Assembly: GCA_947311315.1 (NCBI GenBank)
Contig: CAMZKN010000093.1
Location: 1-35,087, forward strand
Length of the DNA stretch: 35,087 nt
Direction of reading: 5' to 3'
Source: an uncultured Desulfobulbaceae bacterium
Lineage (GTDB): Bacteria > Desulfobacterota > Desulfobulbia > Desulfobulbales > Desulfocapsaceae
Below the pieces are notes generated by a model. It was given only the letters and a program-made list of their open reading frames with translations. It was not told where the DNA came from and made no database searches. Shown piece after piece: positions 8,659-16,063 of the stretch; the stretch's first letter is position 1; each line of letters starts with the position of its first letter. Position numbers and translations under genes: made by a program.

Positions 8659-9090
8659 ATGCGCTGGAGCTACAAAACAGTACATTATGAGTTAAAAAAG
8701 GAAGGATTGCTTGGCAGTGCTTTTCTCGATGAATCTGAGATGGAATTGTCATTGAATGAATATGGTAAAGCTGGCTGGGAGCTCGTCTCGGTAATTGAAA
8801 ACATGGACGGGCTTGTTGCAGTTTTTAAGCAGCCCCTCAGCCTGGAAAATGAGGTTCATTTTCCCGTGGATCAGGTGGAAAAACAGCATGATGTCCAGGA
8901 GCTTCAGTCCTGGGAAGATGATTCTGATGCAGTTGTGGAAACCGAACCGGGAGAACAGTCTGCTCAGTACAAATTTGCTGATAAAGGAGTTTTTTCCCGG
9001 GATGTTGCTGAAGAGATTGATTTCGATGTGAGTTCTGAGGGGAAATCTGATACTTCACAGGCAGATATAGGTGATATACGCATCGAGTAA
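8659..9090 (+). CDS. DUF4177-like protein with acidic C-terminal tail
   Basis: A 143-residue protein. The first 60 residues resemble the small DUF4177 domain: an aromatic start (RWSYKTVHYELKKEG), a helix (MELSLNEYGKAGWELVSVIE), then a last strand (LVAVFKQPL). The G-x-x-GWELVSV core is the recognisable part. The rest is acidic, low in complexity and probably disordered, rich in Glu, Asp, Gln and Ser, with no cysteine or membrane segment. The function is unknown. It ends 13 bp before the start of the GCS2-type ligase gene and belongs to the same run. Confidence 0.7.
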   Translation: MRWSYKTVHYELKKEGLLGSAFLDESEMELSLNEYGKAGWELVSVIENMDGLVAVFKQPLSLENEVHFPVDQVEKQHDVQELQSWEDDSDAVVETEPGEQSAQYKFADKGVFSRDVAEEIDFDVSSEGKSDTSQADIGDIRIE

Positions 9091-9103
9091 ATGGGGGGGT
9101 AAC

Positions 9104-10228
9104 ATGTCGCAGTACGAAGAGATGCACTTTTCCCCCAGTATCAGGTACACGCTTGGTGTAGAGATAGAATTTCAGACCATTGATAGAGTGAGCTGGGATC
9201 TTGCTCCCTTTGCTCCAACTCTCATTGAGAATGCTCCTTCTTTGCTCAAGCCCAGGCTGTCACCTGAATTTATCCAATCCATCCTTGAAATTCAAACGGG
9301 GATCTGTTTTTCGCTGGTAGATGTAGAAAATGATCTCATGCAGACCATCAGCATGGCCGAAGAAGTGGCCAGAGATAACGACTGTATGCTTTTTTCTGCC
9401 AGTCTCCATCCTTTTGCTCTGCATCGTGAGCAATTGTTAACGACTAACGAAAGATACTTGCAGATACTGGAAGAGCTGCAGATTGTCGGCAGGCGCTTTA
9501 TTGCCCAGGGGATTCATGTTCATGTCGGCATGCCGGATGGCGATACGGCGATTCGGGTTTGTAACAGGATACAGGCTTATTTGCCTCTACTTTTGACTCT
9601 TTCCACATCCTCTCCGTATTCACAGGGTGAGGATACCGGGTTAATGTCGTATAGAACCAAGTTGTTTGAAGCTCTGCCACTTGCAGGATCATATTCCCAT
9701 ATTGAAAACTGGACTGCATTTACACGGGAGATTCATTTATTGCAGGAGGCAGGGGTTATTGAATCAATTCGCGATCTCTGGTGGGATGCGCGGCCAAATC
9801 CGGATTTTGGTACACTGGAAATACGTATCTGTGATCTGCCCTTCAGGTTTACGGATATATTGGCACTTACAGCCCTAATTCAGGCCCTTGTCGGATTTCT
9901 TGCCGAAGAAAATCTGGAGTGCCAACCATTGAACCCGTATATTATTCAGGCCAATAAATGGCAGGCGGCCCGACATGGATTAAAGGGCTCATATGTAGAC
10001 CCCAGCGGATATCTTTCATCGGGGAAAATCCCTTGTCGTGAAGCAGTAGAGCGTCTTTTACGCATTGTTAGCCCCATGAGTGTTCGTCTTGGATCTGAAA
10101 AATACCTCGATTTTGCCGAGAGAATAGCAAAAGAAGGGACTGGCGCTGATTTTATGCGCAAACGTTTCAGGGAATCAGGTGATTTTAGGAGTGTTATTCA
10201 ATCTTTACACAGGGAGTTTTGGCAGTGA
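9104..10228 (+). CDS. glutamate-cysteine ligase type 2 (GCS2/YbdK) family carboxylate-amine ligase
   Basis: A 374-residue enzyme of the GCS2 family, which uses ATP to join the gamma-carboxyl of glutamate to an amine, classically cysteine (weak in YbdK). Family marks are the N-terminal TLGVEIEFQTID, the glycine/histidine block GIHVHVGMPDGDTAIRVCN, LSTSSPYSQGEDTGLMSYR and the C-terminal half RDLWWDARPNPDFGTLEIRICD. I chose the ATG at 9104, preceded by a G-rich ribosome site; the upstream in-frame start at 9071 lies inside the previous gene. No glutathione synthetase is nearby. The next gene is a gamma-glutamyltransferase overlapping by 4 bp, so the product is probably a gamma-glutamyl compound. 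The amine substrate cannot be read from the sequence. Confidence 0.85.
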   Translation: MSQYEEMHFSPSIRYTLGVEIEFQTIDRVSWDLAPFAPTLIENAPSLLKPRLSPEFIQSILEIQTGICFSLVDVENDLMQTISMAEEVARDNDCMLFSASLHPFALHREQLLTTNERYLQILEELQIVGRRFIAQGIHVHVGMPDGDTAIRVCNRIQAYLPLLLTLSTSSPYSQGEDTGLMSYRTKLFEALPLAGSYSHIENWTAFTREIHLLQEAGVIESIRDLWWDARPNPDFGTLEIRICDLPFRFTDILALTALIQALVGFLAEENLECQPLNPYIIQANKWQAARHGLKGSYVDPSGYLSSGKIPCREAVERLLRIVSPMSVRLGSEKYLDFAERIAKEGTGADFMRKRFRESGDFRSVIQSLHREFWQ

Positions 10229-11772
10229 ATATGTATGATTCCTCAATTGTTGCTTCCGGTCATTTACATGTCAGTGAGGCTGCGGCAACAATGCTTGAAG
10301 CTGGCGGAAATGCCTTTGATGCTGTTGTTGCGGCGGGTTTTGCTGCAAATGTTGCCGAACCTGCTCTTACCAGTCTTGGTGGTGGCGGGTTTATGCTTGC
10401 CCATTGTGCTGATTCTGGAGACGATATATTTTTTGATTTTTTTGTCGACACACCTGGCAGAGGATTGGTGGAACAACCTGTTCATCCGGATTTTTTCGGT
10501 GTTACTGTTAATTTTTCAGGTTCTGCTCAGGATTTTCAGATTGGCCTGGGCTCAGTTGCAGTACCTGGGACATTAAAAGGCCTTTTGCATATTCATAAAC
10601 GTCTTGGCAGGATGCCCCTTACTGATGTGCTTTTTCCCGCAAAAAAAATAGCCCTTGGTCATATTCTTAATGAACAGCAGGCTCATTTTCTTGATTTGCT
10701 TCGTCCCATTATGATCCTTACAGAAAGAGGAAGACGAATTTATAAGCCCGAGGATACATATGTTGCGCAAAATGATACCCTGGTAAATTACGAAACAGCT
10801 GCTTTTCTGGAACAACTTAGCCTGGAGGGGGATGAGAGTTTTTATAAAGGGGAAATCGCTCGTCTTGTTCACCGGGAAATGCATGATGGTCAAGGTTTGC
10901 TCACTGCCACCGATTTGGCACAATATACTGTTAAAGAAAGAAAACCTCTTAGTGTTTCTTATCGCAAACACACTTTCTTAACGGCTCCCGAACCGTCAAT
11001 GGGAGGAAGCTTGATTGCTTTGTCCCTGGCACTGGCTGAAAGAGAAATGGAAAGCGGGTATACATGGGGTAGTGCAAAACATCTTCTAACCATGACCGAT
11101 GTGATGAGGGAGGTTGAACGTTTACGGAGTCTGGGCATAACATCACCTTCGACATTAAAACGATTCCTCGACGACGATCTGGTTATCGCAGAGAGTTGTA
11201 GACAAATACGGTTGTTCAGTCGTGGTACGACTCATATCAGTGTTGCAGATAATCATGGTAACTGTGCAAGCATGACGTGTTCGAATGGTGAGGGATCAGG
11301 GTATTTTGCTCCGGGGACCGGAGTGATGCTGAATAATATGATGGGTGAGGATGACTTGCACCCTGGAGGTTTTCATTCGAGTCCGCCTGGACAACGGGTT
11401 TTTTCCATGATGTCTCCTTCGCTTTTGTTAAAAAATGGGCGAGTTCGACTGGTAATTGGCAGTGGTGGCTCAAAACGGATCAGAACAGCAGTAACTCAGG
11501 TTGTAAGTCAGGTTGTCGATTGTAATATACCCCTGCAACAGGCTGTCGATGGCCCTCGATTGTATCTTGACGAAGGACGTCTTCAGGTTGAACCCGGTTT
11601 TTCTCCTTATGCTGTGGACGAATTAAGGAAAAATAATTCTGTTAATCTTTGGGGTTGTAAAGATGTGTATTTTGGCGGTGTTCACGCCGTTATTCCCGGA
11701 GTTGAAGGCGCTGGTGATCCGCGTCGGGGGGGGGATGTTGCAGTTGTTTTTTCCAATGTCAGAAATATGTAA
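10225..11772 (+). CDS. ggt: gamma-glutamyltransferase, lacking an export signal
   Basis: A 515-residue gamma-glutamyltranspeptidase homologue that hydrolyses or transfers gamma-glutamyl groups. Family signatures are the N-terminal block AGGNAFDAVVAAGFAANV...SLGGGGFMLA, the autoprocessing and nucleophile site GTTHISV (Thr335 by my count), LNNMMGEDD, SMMSPSLLLKNG and the glycine-rich GSGGSKRI. Known GGTs are made as one chain and cut before the TTH threonine into large and small subunits. Unlike E. coli periplasmic GGT, no signal peptide is visible; the protein begins within the mature fold. The start is uncertain: GTG at 10225 (GTGA overlap with the GCS2 gene) or ATG at 10231. It ends the co-directional run. 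Confidence 0.88.
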   Translation: MNMYDSSIVASGHLHVSEAAATMLEAGGNAFDAVVAAGFAANVAEPALTSLGGGGFMLAHCADSGDDIFFDFFVDTPGRGLVEQPVHPDFFGVTVNFSGSAQDFQIGLGSVAVPGTLKGLLHIHKRLGRMPLTDVLFPAKKIALGHILNEQQAHFLDLLRPIMILTERGRRIYKPEDTYVAQNDTLVNYETAAFLEQLSLEGDESFYKGEIARLVHREMHDGQGLLTATDLAQYTVKERKPLSVSYRKHTFLTAPEPSMGGSLIALSLALAEREMESGYTWGSAKHLLTMTDVMREVERLRSLGITSPSTLKRFLDDDLVIAESCRQIRLFSRGTTHISVADNHGNCASMTCSNGEGSGYFAPGTGVMLNNMMGEDDLHPGGFHSSPPGQRVFSMMSPSLLLKNGRVRLVIGSGGSKRIRTAVTQVVSQVVDCNIPLQQAVDGPRLYLDEGRLQVEPGFSPYAVDELRKNNSVNLWGCKDVYFGGVHAVIPGVEGAGDPRRGGDVAVVFSNVRNM

Positions 11773-11926
11773 GAAGCTTAATGTAAAAGGTAGGGATAGG
11801 TTCTTGAGGAGATTACAATCATGCCAGCATAGTTTCTTTTAATCCTTCGCAGCAAACAGTCTTTTCTGTGGATAGGTGGTGAATTGGTTGTTGTGGGAGG
11901 GAAATTTCATCAGGGTGGAAATGACA

Positions 11927-12358
11927 ATGGAAAATCTTAAGGCGGATATTCTGGTAGTTGATGATAATATTATTATCCATTCTCTTTTTGAAAGTTTGGG
12001 TAGTCTTCATAAGCTGAATATTCAGTGCGTGAAAGATGGCCAAAAAGCCCTTGATATTTTAACAGAAAAAGAGTTTTCACTTATTCTTATGGATCTTGAG
12101 ATGCCGGTAATGGGGGGCTTGGAGGCTACCAGAATCATACGGCAGCGTGAAAAAGAAAAACAGTGCAAACGCACTCCCATTATTGCAATATCCGGGACGA
12201 TGATGTCTAACCCCTCTCTGCAGTGTTTGGAGGCCGGGATGGATGATTTTATTGCTAAACCTATTGTTATGAGCAGTGTCCTCGATGTTATTATACCGCT
12301 GGTGAAAAAGAATTCTCCTCTGGAGGAAGATTCTGTTCACTCTGCCTCTGAAATGTAA
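11927..12358 (+). CDS. stand-alone response-regulator receiver protein
   Basis: A 143-residue receiver domain with no output domain. The acidic pair is VVDDN (Asp12, Asp13), the phospho-acceptor is Asp56 in LMDLEMPVMGG, and the conserved lysine is Lys112 in FIAKPI. It resembles CheY/Spo0F-like proteins or receiver pieces of hybrid kinases. I chose the ATG at 11927, 8 bp after a GGTGG ribosome site; an ATG at 11921 and a GTG at 11876 are alternatives. It lies 154 bp after ggt, so it may have its own promoter. No kinase gene is adjacent. The nearest potential partners are the HPt protein (28879) and the SixA-like phosphatase (3803). Confidence 0.85.
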   Translation: MENLKADILVVDDNIIIHSLFESLGSLHKLNIQCVKDGQKALDILTEKEFSLILMDLEMPVMGGLEATRIIRQREKEKQCKRTPIIAISGTMMSNPSLQCLEAGMDDFIAKPIVMSSVLDVIIPLVKKNSPLEEDSVHSASEM

Positions 12359-12394
12359 GAAGCAGGCACGGTTTCCCGGCGATCACAAGATATC

Positions 12395-13048
12395 CTATAG
12401 ACAATCTACTTGCCGAATGTTTTTGCCTTCGGCGATCTCCGGCAGAAGTATTATCTCCTGCCTCTGTTCATCTTCGCGATAGTACATGACGTCCTCTCTT
12501 GTAATGTCAAGCGCAAAAATTGTCCCACCACCAAGGTCTTTATCCTGCCAGCGGTCAAGGAACCACTCGACCTCTTTTGTGTTAATTGTCCAGCTTAAAC
12601 CTTTTGGCTCACCTGTTGCGGAGCCTCTATATGCTGTAACCATCTGATGGGGAAACGGTTTTCCCTGTTCGTAAAGACGCTGTGGGTCGCACTGCTGAAA
12701 CAGCAACTTCCAGGTTGAATATTTTTCAAAAATTACAAAAGAGGTGTTTTTGAGATAATAAAGCATGAGAACCGCTTTTTCAAAGCACCCGTCATTTTTG
12801 AAAATATCAATGTTGTTTAGTAGAAACTGTATATGGTCGTTCCTGTGAAGAGTGAGCATTGCCTCATACGGGGCAACGCTGTGTTCTATCTGGTGAAGAA
12901 GCTCAGACTTTTTTTTCTCAAGCATTGTCTTATTTCGGGCTTCCATTTTGTCGTTTTGAAAAGTGCCGGTGAAAATTTCAGGTGCATGGACAAACTGAAT
13001 ATTTTCAAAATTCCATTGTCTGTTACTGTTTTTTTCGTAGATGACCAT
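12395..13048 (-). CDS. hypothetical protein with ADP-ribosyltransferase-like C-terminal motifs
   Basis: A 217-residue protein, not confidently assignable. The first half is helical and charged (residues 35-120). The C-terminal half carries the three spaced elements of the R-S-E class of ADP-ribosyltransferase folds: YRG (Arg141), L-S-W-T (Ser152, Thr154) and a late glutamate in EQRQEIILLP (Glu198, also Glu194). A strand-like GGGTIFALDITREDVMYY sits between the second and third. I recall small phage and bacterial proteins with this YRG...SWT...E-x-x-x layout, but no search was run. If real, it would use NAD to modify a target or degrade NAD. It is a monocistronic minus-strand gene, next to the repeat-bounded element at 13079. 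Confidence 0.55.
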   Translation of the reverse strand: MVIYEKNSNRQWNFENIQFVHAPEIFTGTFQNDKMEARNKTMLEKKKSELLHQIEHSVAPYEAMLTLHRNDHIQFLLNNIDIFKNDGCFEKAVLMLYYLKNTSFVIFEKYSTWKLLFQQCDPQRLYEQGKPFPHQMVTAYRGSATGEPKGLSWTINTKEVEWFLDRWQDKDLGGGTIFALDITREDVMYYREDEQRQEIILLPEIAEGKNIRQVDCL

Positions 13049-13078
13049 TTTGTAATTACCTTTGAATTTTTGCCGCTT

Positions 13079-13129
13079 TTTAGTACCTTACTCTATAAAA
13101 GCTGTAATAAAAAACAAGAAATTGAGAGG
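13079..13129 (+). repeat. 51-bp dispersed repeat, copy 1
   Basis: Matches 20866-20916 at 49 of 51 positions in the same orientation. It begins TTTAGTACCTTACTC and continues through an A-rich core (AATAAAAAACAAGAAATTG). In both copies a frame reading STLL-x-KSCNKKQEIER is open, but neither has its own start or a recognisable protein. Confidence 0.8.
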
Positions 13130-13207
13130 AGTATTTAGCTGGGAAAATAGGTATATACTTCCAAGGTACTTACTTGCGGTTTACCGCGTTAGTAGTAAGG
13201 TACTAAA
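13079..13207. mobile_element. 129-bp MITE-like element bounded by 14-bp inverted repeats
   Basis: TTTAGTACCTTACT at 13079-13092 is repeated as a perfect inverted copy, AGTAAGGTACTAAA, at 13194-13207. The interior holds a GCGGT/ACCGC hairpin (near 13177-13188) and no gene. The left 51 bp recur at 20866-20916 with 2 mismatches, showing this is a dispersed sequence. The right end includes the stop codon of epd (13203-13205). No clear target duplication was found, so mobility is inferred only from the ends and the second copy. Confidence 0.5.
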
Positions 13208-14216
13208 GCATTAACCATCTATTGGCTACATCCAGCATACGATTTGCAAAACCCCATTCGTTGTCAAACCAGCAGAGTAGCTTGATGAGGTTGCCACCAG
13301 CTACTTTCGTTTGTGTACCGTCCACCACTGATGATCGTGGGTCGGTGTTAAAATCAATTGATGCGTGGGGCTCCTCAGTATACCCCATTAACCCTTTGAG
13401 TGAATTGCAGGATTCGTTATAAAGCATCGCATTTAACTCTGTAGCGGTGGTGCTCTTTTGGGTGTTTATGGAGAGATCGAGAACAGAAACATTAATTGTT
13501 GGCACCCGAACATGTAAACATTGAAAACGGTTTTCGAGATGGGGCATTAATCGTTCTATTCCTTTTGCAAGACCTGTGTCAACGGGAATAATAGAGTGAA
13601 GCGCACTTCTTGTCAGACGAAGGTTCGTATGGTGGTAACAATCAATAATCGGTTGATCGTTCATTGCCGAATGTATAGTGGTGGTAACACCGTGTTCTAT
13701 GCCAAGCTCCCTGTCAAGGATATCAAGGATGGGAACAATACAATTGGTTGTACAGGAAGCGTTGGAAATAAGACGATGTTCTTTTTTTAGAAGTGTCTGG
13801 TTGTAACCGAAAACTATTGTAGCGTCTACTTCGCTGGTCGCAGGGTGGGAGAGCAAAACTCTCTGCGCACCGCAATCAAGATGCATCTCGGCCGTTTTTC
13901 TATCATTGAAGGTACCGGAACATTCAAAGAGTAGGTCAATTCCGAGTTCATCCCATGGCAACGCCGTCGGGTTGGGTTCGTTGAGTATTCTGATTCTGTC
14001 CTCACCGATAAAAAGAACGTTCTTTTCAAATCGCAGTGGATATGGAAAACGGCCATGGGTTGTGTCGTATCGCGTCAGGTAGGTGAGGGTTTCAATATCG
14101 GCAAGTTCATTAATTGCAACGATCTGAAATTTTGATTTGAAGGGTGTCGAGTAGATTGCCCTGAGAACACTCTGCCCTATTCGTCCGTATCCGTTAATAG
14201 CTACTTTGAAGCTCAT
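13203..14216 (-). CDS. epd: D-erythrose-4-phosphate dehydrogenase (GAPDH-like)
   Basis: A 337-residue NAD-binding dehydrogenase of the GAPDH fold. The Rossmann start is VAINGYGRIGQS, the active-site block is SNASCTTNC (Cys155) and the catalytic His182 lies in TTIHSAMNDQ. It follows E. coli Epd very closely in AINELAD (the NAD-ribose region), SHP-x-TSEVDATIV, SIIPVDTGLA, RVPTINVSVLDLS and WFDNEWGFANRMLD, rather than glycolytic GAPDH. Epd oxidises erythrose-4-phosphate to 4-phosphoerythronate, the first step of the DXP-dependent route to pyridoxal phosphate. The start ATG at 14216 precedes the Rossmann strand. Its TAG stop lies in the right inverted repeat of the 129-bp element, so the last residues may have changed. 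Confidence 0.85.
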   Translation of the reverse strand: MSFKVAINGYGRIGQSVLRAIYSTPFKSKFQIVAINELADIETLTYLTRYDTTHGRFPYPLRFEKNVLFIGEDRIRILNEPNPTALPWDELGIDLLFECSGTFNDRKTAEMHLDCGAQRVLLSHPATSEVDATIVFGYNQTLLKKEHRLISNASCTTNCIVPILDILDRELGIEHGVTTTIHSAMNDQPIIDCYHHTNLRLTRSALHSIIPVDTGLAKGIERLMPHLENRFQCLHVRVPTINVSVLDLSINTQKSTTATELNAMLYNESCNSLKGLMGYTEEPHASIDFNTDPRSSVVDGTQTKVAGGNLIKLLCWFDNEWGFANRMLDVANRWLML

Positions 14217-14291
14217 AGTACCTGGTTGCCCGACAGTTGATTTTTTGTAACTCCACTTCGATTACCACGTTGATTTCAGTGAAATATACTG

Positions 14292-14303
14292 TAACTATAG
14301 TTA
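14292..14303. promoter_or_regulatory. 12-bp perfect palindrome in the epd-cobO divergent spacer
   Basis: TAACTATAGTTA reads the same on both strands and lies in the 175-bp spacer between divergent epd and cobO, where an operator would be expected. AT-rich palindromes of this length occur by chance fairly often, and no known regulator site was recognised. I see no cobalamin riboswitch in this spacer. Confidence 0.25.
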
Positions 14304-14391
14304 TAAACAAAATTTTGCAATGCATTTTTAAAAGTAGTCTGAAGGTTACTTCGAAAAATGACAACTTTAAGCACAGGGACAGGGGAATATT

Positions 14392-14913
14392 ATGACAGGT
14401 ATCGGTAGGGTCATTGTTAATACAGGTAATGGTAAAGGGAAAACCACTGCAGCTCTAGGCACAGCATTCAGGGCATTGGGGTATGGGGGAAAAGTATGTG
14501 TAATCCAGTTTCTAAAAGGAAAAGGTGATTACGGTGAAAGATTGATGGCTGCCAATATAGATAACCTGGACTGGTATATCTGTGGTAAAGGATTCGTTTT
14601 TACAAAAGAAAATATTGAAAAAGACCGGGTAGCTGCTCGTGAAGGTTTTGAAATCGCGAAGAAAAAAGTCTTAAGTGATGAATATGACCTTATAATTTTT
14701 GATGAAATTACCTATTTACCCCACTATGATTTTCTTGATGTTGAAGAAATTGTTACTCTTATCAATTCCAGACCGGAACGGTTGACTGTTATTTTAACCG
14801 GCAGAGATGCAGATCCAAGGTTGGTTGAAATTGCCGATACCGTCACTTCCATGGAGCCTGTGAAGCACGCATTTGATCAGGGAATTAAAGCTCAGAAAGG
14901 GATTGAATTCTGA
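14392..14913 (+). CDS. cobO: cob(I)yrinic acid a,c-diamide adenosyltransferase
   Basis: A 173-residue corrinoid adenosyltransferase of the CobA/CobO/BtuR P-loop family, which transfers the 5'-deoxyadenosyl group of ATP to cobalt(I) corrinoid to make the coenzyme B12 form. The Walker A motif GNGKGKTT (residues 12-19) starts the protein; VCVIQFLKGKGDYGE, the Walker B-like LIIFDEITYLPHY and LTGRDADPRLVEIAD follow. The ATG at 14392 follows AGGGGAAT. It is slightly shorter than the E. coli enzyme (about 196 residues), lacking an N-terminal tail. No other cobalamin gene lies in the window, so it may serve salvage. Confidence 0.9.
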   Translation: MTGIGRVIVNTGNGKGKTTAALGTAFRALGYGGKVCVIQFLKGKGDYGERLMAANIDNLDWYICGKGFVFTKENIEKDRVAAREGFEIAKKKVLSDEYDLIIFDEITYLPHYDFLDVEEIVTLINSRPERLTVILTGRDADPRLVEIADTVTSMEPVKHAFDQGIKAQKGIEF

Positions 14914-14923
14914 TGTGATATTC

Positions 14924-14988
14924 GTAACTACTCACGGAGTTCATAACGCTATGTTTTTATTACCTGTGAGCAGTTACTGATATTTTTT
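14924..14988 (+). terminator. long-loop stem followed by T-run behind cobO
   Basis: GTAACTACTCAC (14924-14935) pairs with GTGAGCAGTTAC (14966-14977) at 11 of 12 positions, and TATTTTTT follows at 14981-14988. The loop of 30 bases is longer than usual for an intrinsic terminator, so confidence is moderate. It is well placed between cobO and the CGGC gene. Confidence 0.45.
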
Positions 14989-15071
14989 AACTATTTCTGC
15001 TTGTTTGCCAAATGAGTTTTGAGACTTAGTGTCTGTTATTCGTGTTGAGGATAGACTCTTTTGGAGAAGAT

Positions 15072-15422
15072 ATGTTGAAAATTGCAATTCTGGTTCGTGA
15101 AGAAACCAGCCAAAGATGTACAGGTAAAGGATGTTTGCGAAGTTTTTTTGCGAAAACAGAAAGCTTTTCCCGTTACCGTGATACGGATATTGAGTTAATC
15201 GGATTTTTCCACAGCGGGGGGGATCTCGATTATAAACTTGCGAAAATGAAAGAGGCTGGAGTGCAGGTGATTCATGTATCGACATGTATGCGTGCCAAAT
15301 ACGATGGATATGAAGAGCTAGTAGCTGAAATAGGTAAGAATTTTGACGTGATTGGTTATACTCATGGTTCCTGTGATGGTAAAAAAGTTCAAACCGTCTC
15401 TATTACCGGAAAATCAATTTGA
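15072..15422 (+). CDS. CGGC domain-containing protein, probable metal-binding
   Basis: A 116-residue protein of the CGGC-domain family (small Cys/His-rich proteins of anaerobes, proposed to bind metal; no established reaction). Conserved features visible are an N-terminal strand MLKIAILVREETS, CTGKGC (residues 17-22), FFHSGGDLDYKL, HVSTCMRAKYDGYEEL and the final THGSC. Five cysteines and three histidines in such a short chain support metal binding. I chose the ATG at 15072, 5 bp downstream of GGAG; an alternative at 15042 adds a poor leader. It is convergent with the DUF4136 gene, 42 bp away. Confidence 0.75.
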   Translation: MLKIAILVREETSQRCTGKGCLRSFFAKTESFSRYRDTDIELIGFFHSGGDLDYKLAKMKEAGVQVIHVSTCMRAKYDGYEELVAEIGKNFDVIGYTHGSCDGKKVQTVSITGKSI

Positions 15423-15464
15423 TGGCGTTGGGTCAGAGTCAGGGCCAGATCTTCTAACGATGTG

Positions 15465-16019
15465 TTATTGCGTGAACATCTGTTTGAGTACTGCGGATAC
15501 CATAGCATTGACATCGCGGCTGACCTGCTCCGGTTTGGCATGAGTACTGACTTCCATGGTTCCTGTTCCCTTCCAGACGAGGAGTCCTGACTGTCTCGCG
15601 TGGAAATTGATTGTTAGTTTGCCTTGATTATATTGTCTCAGGGAGGTACCGCTGCCAAATCCAATTCCACCATATCTGCCGTAGCTGCCATAACCAAAAC
15701 GCATTCCACTGTTGAACGGTTCTGATTGAAACTTGCTTGTTACGGTAAAAGAACATGAGACAAGAATGCCAGGCTGTTTGCCTTGCTGATACCCATTTTG
15801 TGCAAGAATTGTATTGATATCATCTATAAAGCGCTTTCGCAGTAGATCGTCTTTGACGAGCAAACCGCCATCTTTTTTCTGCAGATCTTCATTCCAGTCA
15901 TATATTCTTTCTGTGTTAAACGCGTACGAAGGGTCATAATCCTGACTTACCTGCACCTTTGCACAGGAAGAAAGCAGGGAAAGAAGTATACAGATACCGA
16001 ATAATAATCTACCACTCAT
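15465..16019 (-). CDS. DUF4136-family lipoprotein
   Basis: A 184-residue exported lipoprotein. The signal peptide ends in the lipobox L-S-S-C with Cys19 as the lipidated residue. The mature part resembles DUF4136: SQDYDPSYAFNTERIYDW near the N-terminus, DDINTILAQNGY, a glycine/tyrosine-rich loop (GYGSYGRYGGIGFGSGT) and LTINFHARQSGLLVWKGTGTMEV. These proteins are envelope-located with unknown function. It is in the same direction as lepA, starting 44 bp after the lepA stop, so it may be co-transcribed with it. Confidence 0.85.
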   Translation of the reverse strand: MSGRLLFGICILLSLLSSCAKVQVSQDYDPSYAFNTERIYDWNEDLQKKDGGLLVKDDLLRKRFIDDINTILAQNGYQQGKQPGILVSCSFTVTSKFQSEPFNSGMRFGYGSYGRYGGIGFGSGTSLRQYNQGKLTINFHARQSGLLVWKGTGTMEVSTHAKPEQVSRDVNAMVSAVLKQMFTQ

Positions 16020-16063
16020 TTAATCTCCTCCTTATTGAACGACAGAAATACTTTTTTGCCGCG

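Noticed and set aside
8750..8768. TGAATGA within the DUF4177 gene as a second FadR box
   Set aside because: Only one half-site is present, without the inverted TCATTCA arm, and it lies inside coding sequence.
14217..14391. Cobalamin riboswitch upstream of cobO
   Set aside because: The spacer is only 175 bp, is shared with divergent epd, and lacks a recognisable B12-box-like core.
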